Positions 52,501-61,500 of a DNA stretch of 64,000 nucleotides are shown here, piece by piece; the stretch's first letter is position 1, and each line of letters starts with the position of its first letter. The stretch comes from Symsagittifera roscoffensis. Lineage: Eukaryota; Xenacoelomorpha; Acoela; Convolutidae. The notes below the pieces were generated by a model. It ran no database searches. It was not told the DNA's origin and saw only the letters and a list, made by a program, of their open reading frames with translations. Position numbers and translations under genes: made by a program. The stretch covers positions 24,717,311 through 24,781,310 of the forward strand of contig NC_087068.1 of assembly GCF_963678635.1 (NCBI RefSeq), read 5' to 3'.

Positions 52501-55500
52501 CTCCAGTTATGGAAATATTTTTTTATAAATGGATCCGCTATCGTAAGATCATCCAAAAAATGTTCAGGAACATATAAATATGACAATTTTTCTTCAATTA
52601 AAACTATTCTGAAGCCTGATCACTATTTAGAGAATCCTTCTTGGTGCTATAAACTGAAAATTACTATGCGTATATAAAGCTCTTATCTCAAGACTTATAT
52701 TTTCAAGCTCAAAGCGACATACTGAGAGTCGAATTTTGGAGCTGAAAAGAGCAGCTACTTCTGAAGTGACTTGTGGTGTTCCGCAAGGTATTGTAAAATG
52801 TGGTGTTCCGCAAGGCGCTGTACTGTTTTGTACGATTCCTCCTTCCGTGTATATTTGTACTTGTTTTACAGTTAAATTTGGCCGAATTATTTTATAAAAA
52901 TAGAAATGGTTTATGTAATTGAAAGTAATTTAGTGTCTCAAATGAGTTCGGCCAAATTGAAGGCCAGTTTTAAGTGTCCCATCATTTTCGTATTTGGTTA
53001 ATTTGAATGTCATCAGTCGGTATAGAATTATGTTGTCTTAGTGTTTTCCAGTCATATTCAGTGCCGTCATTTACTGACGTATTACGTATTAGTTGACCGC
53101 GAGCCCTCACTAAAAGTAATTACAGACATGCGCTTTTGTTACCTGTACTCCGAAGACCATGTTTTAAAATGCTCAATGTGTATTATGTTTCGTGCCGATG
53201 TGAACAAATATTTTTTAAAATTGGTTATCGAGATAACGGTTTTGGGCGGATGAAAGTGGCGAGCTTCATATTTCGCACAATTTGGCTCTAATTCCAGTTT
53301 TGAGCTATTTTGCCCAATTTTTGTGCCCCTATTTATATTTGCACAATTCACTCTTACAGTCAGTGTTGAAAATTATTGCAACCTCTAGTGTTCACCAGAA
53401 AAATGAATGAAAACGTTTGTACATTTTTGTCGTTTTCTCGGGAGCAGTACACGATATCGGGTCTAAACATTGACTCAGGTCAGATAAAAGTAATTGAAAG
53501 GGTCTGGCCTTATCAAACTTGAAGAATTTTGTTTTAGAGCTGTTATAAATCAGTCAATCATGATTAGTTTCAGAGGTTGTTATGGAAACATCACGGCGAA
53601 CAATTTATTGAATTTTAGTGTTAGACTCAAAATTATATATTGGGAAGCGTATAAGTTTGGCTTGGTCCTTATTCCGTAAAAACAAAGAAAAAAGGAGATG
53701 AAAAAAAAAAGATTAGAATGGCGGCGAAAATTGAAGAGGACTTCTTTTTGACAACTATGAAGTTTTTATGTCGTATTCGCCAAAATGAAATGACACAAAA
53801 AAATCAAGTGGACTTGCTAATGCATAAAGCAGCCATCAAAAGTTATCTTGGATGATTTTTTAGTTCCGACCAGATGAAAAATGGGGAGGAACTTAGTATT
53901 CTGGTGTTTTAATTTTTTTCCTTTTGTTTTCCATGCAAAATCAGGTATCACAAATAATTATGGAAATGCGTCGAATGATATATCTTTTGAAGCCTTTTCA
54001 GTCGTAAATCGAACAATATAAAATAATTTTCAAAAAATTGTCTAAGTATCGAGAAAAACTGGTTTAAAAATTTTGATTTTTAGTTTAAATTTGAGCGTGC
54101 AGACTTACAATACCTTAGTTTTGTTTAATTTAGGCCATGAAAACATAGTTTTACTCAAGTAAATTTGTTTTTGAATTTTTTTTAGCGCAATTTGGAAATT
54201 AAAAACTTCGGATGCTTGAAAAAATTTTTGGATGTTTTTCAAAATATATATTTTTCGTTTCCTAGTCATTTTTTAAAAACTTTTGCTTATTTTACTATGA
54301 CTGTAGAACATTCCTTAGTACCAGTTTTTCGTTCAGATCTTTTTATTCCGCCACGCAGAAACAAAACGACAATTGTTAAATTTTTCTTTGGCTATGTTCA
54401 GAACATTCTGTGCTACTTGCAAAGTAACCGGTTATCCTTGAGTGATTCTGGAATTATCGGCTAGGGCATAAAAGTTTCATTCTCGTTAAAAGAATTAGTC
54501 TTCATTTTTTTACTCCTGGCTCAGGCAGTTGTTTTCTTTTCTTTTATCCGTAGTTTCTACGCACATATGGGCCAAGGCAAACTTTCAATCGGTCAGACTC
54601 TCTTAATTAATTTCAGCGGTCACATGTCAAAGTTTCACCCTAATATCTCATATGCTCACTGAACTGAGAAAACGGGCAAAAATAATTGTTCATTTTGCGG
54701 TTGAAAACAAGTTTGCAATAACTTTGAACGTTGACTGCATGTTTCCGCATTTCGCCCTTAAATATTATCACGCGATCCACTTGGCGTTTATTTTAGTTTT
54801 TTAAAACATCATGTCACCGATGCATTACCGTTTTGTGGTTAAGGCAGTCCATTAATATAGCTACGATAGAAATTTTATGTGTTTCAAAAACGGGGCAAAG
54901 TGTTTGAATACCTATTTTTGCCATAATAGCGTGCCAGTTTTTGATGTGTGGTAAGGTTTTTTTAAAACTAATGAGCGCATTTTTCAGTCTTTGCTCATAC
55001 ATATACTACTAATTTGAAGCCAGCAAATTGTTTCAATTAAATCATAAAATAGACACATCTTACACCGATAGTTTAAGTCAGACGAATTGAGACTGTTCAC
55101 TAAAATTTGCAGTTCTAAAGCAACCTTAAGCAAGATCCGAAAACTAAACTTTAATCCGAAAGCTATAAACTAGTTGAAGTTATCGTTGAAACTTAACAGG
55201 GTTTTGACCTGCTATTAGATAATTTTTTGTTATGTTCCTACGTTCGCAGACATCGATAATATGAGCAGACATGAGAACAAAAAATTCTTATATTTCAAAT
55301 ACCTAGTTCTGACGGTTTCTTTAAAAGTAAATCTCATCGGAAAAAAATCACTGCTCTGAACTCATATTTTAAAGAATATTTCATCGGCCATCATTTTAAG
55401 TTATGGCAAAAAAATCAAAAATTTTAAACCGGTTTCTCTTTACGCTGAGGGTTTTTTGGAAGTTTTTTTTACAAGGGATCGAATCAAAACTGCAAGGGCT

Positions 55501-58500
55501 TTAATATAATATATCCTCGACTCCTTCCGACGATTATTTGTGGTACCTGATTTTGCGTGGAAAAAGAAACACTTAAAGCCGAAGTTCCTCCTCACTTTCA
55601 GAGGTCAGAACAAAAAGTGTTTAACCTTATTTATTTTATTTATTAATAGGCGCGAAAAAATTCTTTTCTGCGTATTTTAGAGAAGGGGAGATAATATAAA
55701 TGTCTTTTCGTTTTCTGAATATTGTTAACAAAGAACTAATGCATATACCATGAAAGGCAGTCGAAAGATGAGAGTTTGTCCTGATACGAGTAGTTTTTTT
55801 TTAGAATATTTACGAAGCATTTATTTAATTGCTGCCGTTTGCCGCTGGCGACTGTCGTACATTTTATGCATTTAAGGTGTTCGATGTTATATTTAGTCGT
55901 TCCACAGTTGGAAGCAGTTTGATGTCGTGTTTAAACTATTAAATATTCTTCAATCCTGCTACAGCTCAGGTTTTTCAAACTAGTGTGAAATAATGTGAAC
56001 AAAACGTGCCACATTTGAGATATTTTTAAATCCAAAATAAAGAAAATGGAAATTGTGAATGACTTCTTGTAGAATTTTTTGAATAAACTGATAAATTTTA
56101 CATGGCGATATATGGGCAAAGTTTTGGGGTAAAGCAACAAAAAATTTGAAACCTTTTTTTATTCTAATGCAGAGTCTTATCTCGTCAGTTTTGATTTTGG
56201 TTTAAATTTTCTGTTTCATGTTTCTCGGAGACAGTCGTGGTGCACGACTCCGATTAAATGTTTATTATTTTGTTGTTTTTTGATTATTAGTTAGCTCACC
56301 AGTTATTTCTAATAAATTAGAGGTGTGTGTGTTTCAGTTGGCCCAGCAGCAACAGCAGCAGATTTTGGCGGCTGCAGCTGCCGGAGGTTCCTACTACTCG
56401 CCATCTGGAACTCCTGGAAGCGTGAACGGACTGGCCTCGCCCGCTTGTTCAGTCACTCCAAACGGTAAGTTCAGATATGACGCTGCAATATTTATATTCA
56501 CCTAAAAGGTACAGATGTCCAAGGATAGAGTGATTTTTATAGACTGCTATTTGTTAACTACAATAAATACTAAAACCTTCCTGACGTGTGCAAAATTCAG
56601 GTGCATTATTTATGTAGGTGCAACGCAAAAACCAGCCTAAAATTAAAAGATTCAAGGGCCAAGATTACCTGTCAGTCCTGAAGATCTTTAAAAGAAAATA
56701 AGCTAAAATCGATGGTTAAATATGAAATTGCTTTGCCTTCACTTGACCATCATTAGGTTTATTGTTCTAGCCTCTCCGTGCTTGTTGTTTGAAGTACTAT
56801 TCTCTCGCCCAAAAAGTTCACAAGGTAGTTAAAAGTTGAACAACACATCATTTTTGTCAGATGAAAATAAAGGTAGGCTAAATGAAGACCTTCATTGTTA
56901 ACTTTTTGGGCTGAAGAATAATACTTCAAGTAAAAATGGCAATTTTTGGAGGTTGCGAAAACTGAAAAAAACTACTCGGTTCGCTTATGTTCATTTATTT
57001 GCCTTTTTTGTGTCAGCTATCTTTTGATTGAAAGCCGTCAATTTCCGAGAGTACACGTTTTTGAGATTATGATTAGATAGAAGTCGTTTATTTTGCGATT
57101 GTGATTAGATAGAAGAAGTCCTCCATTGCTGTTTTTAAAGATAACTTCAGTATCGGTTTTATATCAGCTAACAAAAGAAGAAAACGGTTGTTTAAAACGT
57201 CAAAGTTATTCGCTTTTCCTCTCTCTGTTGTCTAACAAAATGTTTGCAGTTTTTTTACCTTGCAAGTAATTGATGTCTTTAATAATCACCGCAAAAAAGT
57301 CAGTTGAGCAAAATATTGCCTTTTTTAAACAGCAAACAGTCACTTTTTCTTAACGTAGGGGTAGGAATAGTTTATCTCTAATGAGGCTCCAAATAGCTCT
57401 TGGCTGACAAAGAAAGTTGAAAACTCAATTTTTGACAAATTCTTCAGCAATTGTTAGTTTGTTTTTAACGATTGTTTATTTGTTTTGTATGGTAGGGCTA
57501 ATTGGACCGCACCACCAATTGGGCTCGGGGTTGCGTGGAATCCATCATAATTTGCCCAACGGAAGTCCGATTCAAGTCCACAACAACCACAACAATCAAC
57601 AACACGCGTCACCCAACACTAATTCGCCAACTGACAAAACTTCTACCTGTTCTGGTAAGTTTAAAAGCCACATTTTTCAATATTTATTTAAAGATTGTTC
57701 TATGATTATAAAATTCGAATGAAATTGTAAACAAAATGCATTTTGTAACGTTTTAAGAAAAAAATGTGCCGAGTTTTCAACATTTAAGTACAGATAAAAG
57801 TTATTTTGTGCAAACGATCTGGTTTATAAAAGTGTGAATAAAACTAAATTGTAATGCTTAAGAGTGGGCAACGATGGGTGAACAGTTTTCGACATTTTTA
57901 GTCTTCGCATTTTCGAAATGTTTTCTATTTCGCCATCATCTTTTGTCAAATTTTACCAATGTGATAACTTTTGACAAATTTTATTTTTGAACAGAGTACC
58001 AAAGCTTTCCTCATTCATTATAAAATAGACTATCGCTGTTTTATGAATAATATTATAATGTTGATTGGTTCCAGACGAGGCAAACAACAACACGAGTAGT
58101 TCATCTGGAGCAGTGCCCAATGGGGTTCTGATGTCGGCGGTGTCTGGTGCAGCTCCCACTTCAGTTGTCGCCACGGGACCCCAACATCCACCCTCCTCGT
58201 TCCAACATCAACAGGCCAATCACCACCAACATCACCCCAGTAACAGTCCCGCAGCTCAGAACCAGCCCCTGTTGTACCACCCATCTCAACTGGCCGCTTC
58301 CGCTACACTCCCCGAAATAAGTAAGACAACAAAAGCTAAACTCGTCCTTGTTCATTTGTTCAGGTTGATGTTACGGCTGTTAATTGGCTCAGTTTGTTTA
58401 AAGCGTAGATGATACTAGTGCTATTGGGCACACTTGGATATTATTTTCTCTATCTATTATCTCGTCCTGTCTTGATGCTTTTTTTCCGAGTAATGGTGCG

Positions 58501-61500
58501 CGTAAACAGGAATTAGAAGATTTTTTTCGTTGTTTTTCTGAAAGAAGTGACCAAATTTAATCAGGCGAGTTCAACGCCTTCAAAGTTGGTATAATTTTAC
58601 TTTTTCAACTTCCTTATGTTTCAAATTACCAAAAAATAGTTAACCGTTAATTTTTGAAGTTCAGACAACTTCGAATCTCATCTTTGAAAGCTAATACAAA
58701 CAATTTTTCAAGTCTGATTACTGTTTCAACTTTTTTCGTGTCCTAAATAAAAACATCTACGAGCTTATTAGGGTGTTAATAATAGATCAAGGAGAACCTT
58801 GATGCAGCTCGTTTGCTCATAGGCACGCCATGTGACTGAAAAAGGTTTTCATTTCAGCAATTGAATTATTTTATCAGACCTAATTAAGAAGCGCCTGCTT
58901 AGTCATGAGCGAAATAGAGGGGAAATTCTATCAAAGTCAGAAATGCGAAACCACGTTTTGACGAAATGATGCGAAATCTGTTGAATTTTTAGAGCAAAAA
59001 AGAATTTAGCGCAAATTTTAGAAACCGCTCTTGAAGGTACACGTTGCAATTTTTGTTATCTGAGCATCACTTCATTTTATCACATTTTCTTTCTCTTCAG
59101 AACATATGTAGTTACTTGAGTACAAATAAACTTTGTTTTTTATTCTCTCCCAAGATATATAACCATTTTACTTTACATTTTGTCCCAATTTGTTTACTAC
59201 TCATTTTAAAAAACTTCATTTTAAACATCTCAATTTTGAAGTTTTGCAGTTTTCACCGTTTTTGGTTTAGATAGATCAGTTTTTTCTACTATAAAAAAGC
59301 ATTATTGATGAAGCTAGATTTGCTAAGAAGCTAATGAGCTCATTTTTTTTCTACGTTAGTTTTATAAAAATGTAGAATTCCAACTTAGTAGAAACCAATT
59401 TTTATTGAAGCTAGTTATTTTTTTTTAAAGTTAGAAGTTATAACTAGTGATGTACATGACAATGAATGTTGACGGAGCCCTAATTTCAGTGGCGGCGTCA
59501 CACGGAATCTCATTGGCCGAACTGCAGCAGGCGGCACTCTTGCAGCAAGCAGCACTCACCGGAATGCCAATTGGTAAGTCTAACAATTGTCGGTGCTCAT
59601 AGCAATAGCCATTATGAAAGATGGGTCCATTACGAAAACCAGTATTGAAAATGGATCCACCAAGCGCATGTTACCATAACGACACATAATTTTAGGACTC
59701 ATCTTTCAGAGAGCCTACTATGATACTTGCACCCGAGAACCAAAATTCATAAGAATTCGATGTGCCCGATTAGATTAAAGCACGTATATTAGCCTTTTTT
59801 TCGCTTCTAACTTCAAAAGTATCACTATATCCTTGTATGTTTATGTTTGTAAGGTACAGCTAAGCAGATTCTAATATTGAAAAAATGTAGCCCCAAGCAA
59901 ATAGCTCTTTTTCAGTGATATTTTATTCTGAAGCCTTGCATTTCTACTAAGCACTCGGGGGAAATAAAATTTGGTTGCATGAGTAATCAGATTTTGATTT
60001 TTTTTCGGCTCAATTATCTAAAACTTTGGAGAAACTCACATGGGGTAAAATTTAACGCAACTCATTTTACGTGCATGACCAAAGCTCATAGATGTATTTT
60101 CTTAAACTATCTTTTCTGGATAGATTCGCAACTATACCTTAACGAATGTTGAGTTTACATAATCATAAACTTCATCACTTACACCATCAATGACGTAAAC
60201 TAAACTAGGGTTCTAAATGTTGTTGTTTGTGTGCAGAAATCATCCAGCAGTTACTTGTAGGGCAGCTCGGCCTAGCCCAGGTGCAGAGCACGCCATTCAG
60301 GTTTGTAAACAACCACAACAACATGAAATAAACACTAACTATTAACCAACTGTTCAAGTTATTTTGTGCCAGTTAACTTAATCTGTTGAAACGTTTTAAA
60401 TTGTTAAACGATTGTTTAAATGACGCTTTTGTACAGTATTGTCATAAATGGTTTTATTTGAAAAAAAACCGTTGTCACGTGGATATTCTAGGTTTTTTTT
60501 GGTTCCTTTTTTTGAGTTTTTTCCTTAAAATACAAGAGTATTACTCAATGTGTAGGTTTTTTCCTCTTCAATATTGACAATATATCAGTAGTTTTAAAAA
60601 AAATTAGCCTTTTTAACCAAATTTATTTGAAAAAATTCATACTTCAAGTCAATCATTGTTCGGACAGTTATTCCATCCTTTCCGTTAAAGTGATTTACTA
60701 ATTAAAACTGATGTCAAATTGTGAAGTCAACGTCCTGTGTCCTCTGGAAACTGAAACTGAGGTTCAAACTTTAGCCTCAAATCATTTGGGTTGTCAAGTG
60801 AAGCGTTGTTTGCTCTTTTAACACTGGTATTATGTCATTGTCATTGTCTACATGGTTATATTATAATTCATTGCCAAGCGTTTGTTAAATTTTACTTTTC
60901 AAAACAAAACTCATTAATTTTGCTAAGTTCGATTAAATGCGCTCAAAAGCGTGGAAAAAAGTGAAAATAATAAATTTAAAAAACTGAAGTTTTTTAAAAA
61001 TCATTTTCGAAATGGTTTTTGTTAATAATTTAGAAAGTATAGATTTTTTCTAATTATTTCGGAGGCAAATTCTTGGCATTTGAAACATTTTAGATTTAGA
61101 AAAAAAAGATTAAGGCGTTTGCGTTGTTTTGTTTCAGTTCCTACGGGGGGAGCAACTTCTTACCAGCAGCAGCAATTGGCAACGGCGCAGCTTTTGGCGG
61201 TGGCTGCTTCATCCCCACCAACGGGGGCGGGGGCAACCACGCAGCAGCCGGGGGCTCCCCAAACACCGCCGGGGGCGGGGGCCAACCATCACTTGCAGCT
61301 ATCGCCGCATTCCAGCAGCAGCTCTCAGCACCCCAGCCCTCAGCATCACAACCACCAATTGATGGCAGCTTTGATCCAGCATCAGCAATCTCAGCAGCAG
61401 CAGCAGGTACCTTAACCACTATCAACTTTTCAGTCGTTTTTTGCTCCAACCACTGTCGAAAGGGGGCACCAGCTATGGTCTAGTGTGGGTTTTTTGCCAA

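Larger units (their letters stand above)
49579..56337 (+). other. Introns 5 and 6 of the CELF gene
   Basis: Intron 5 (49579-52268) and intron 6 (52452-56337) flank exon 6 (52269-52451). They are AT-rich and hold dispersed-element copies (49785-49840, 53865-54445, 55375-55615). The purported open frames in them are short, lack domains and are not supported. Confidence 0.8.
56465..61137 (+). other. Introns 7 to 11 of the CELF gene
   Basis: Introns are 56465-57495, 57655-58074, 58321-59489, 59574-60236 and 60301-61137. They are shorter than the 5' introns and free of recognisable mobile-element copies. Nothing else is seen. Confidence 0.8.
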
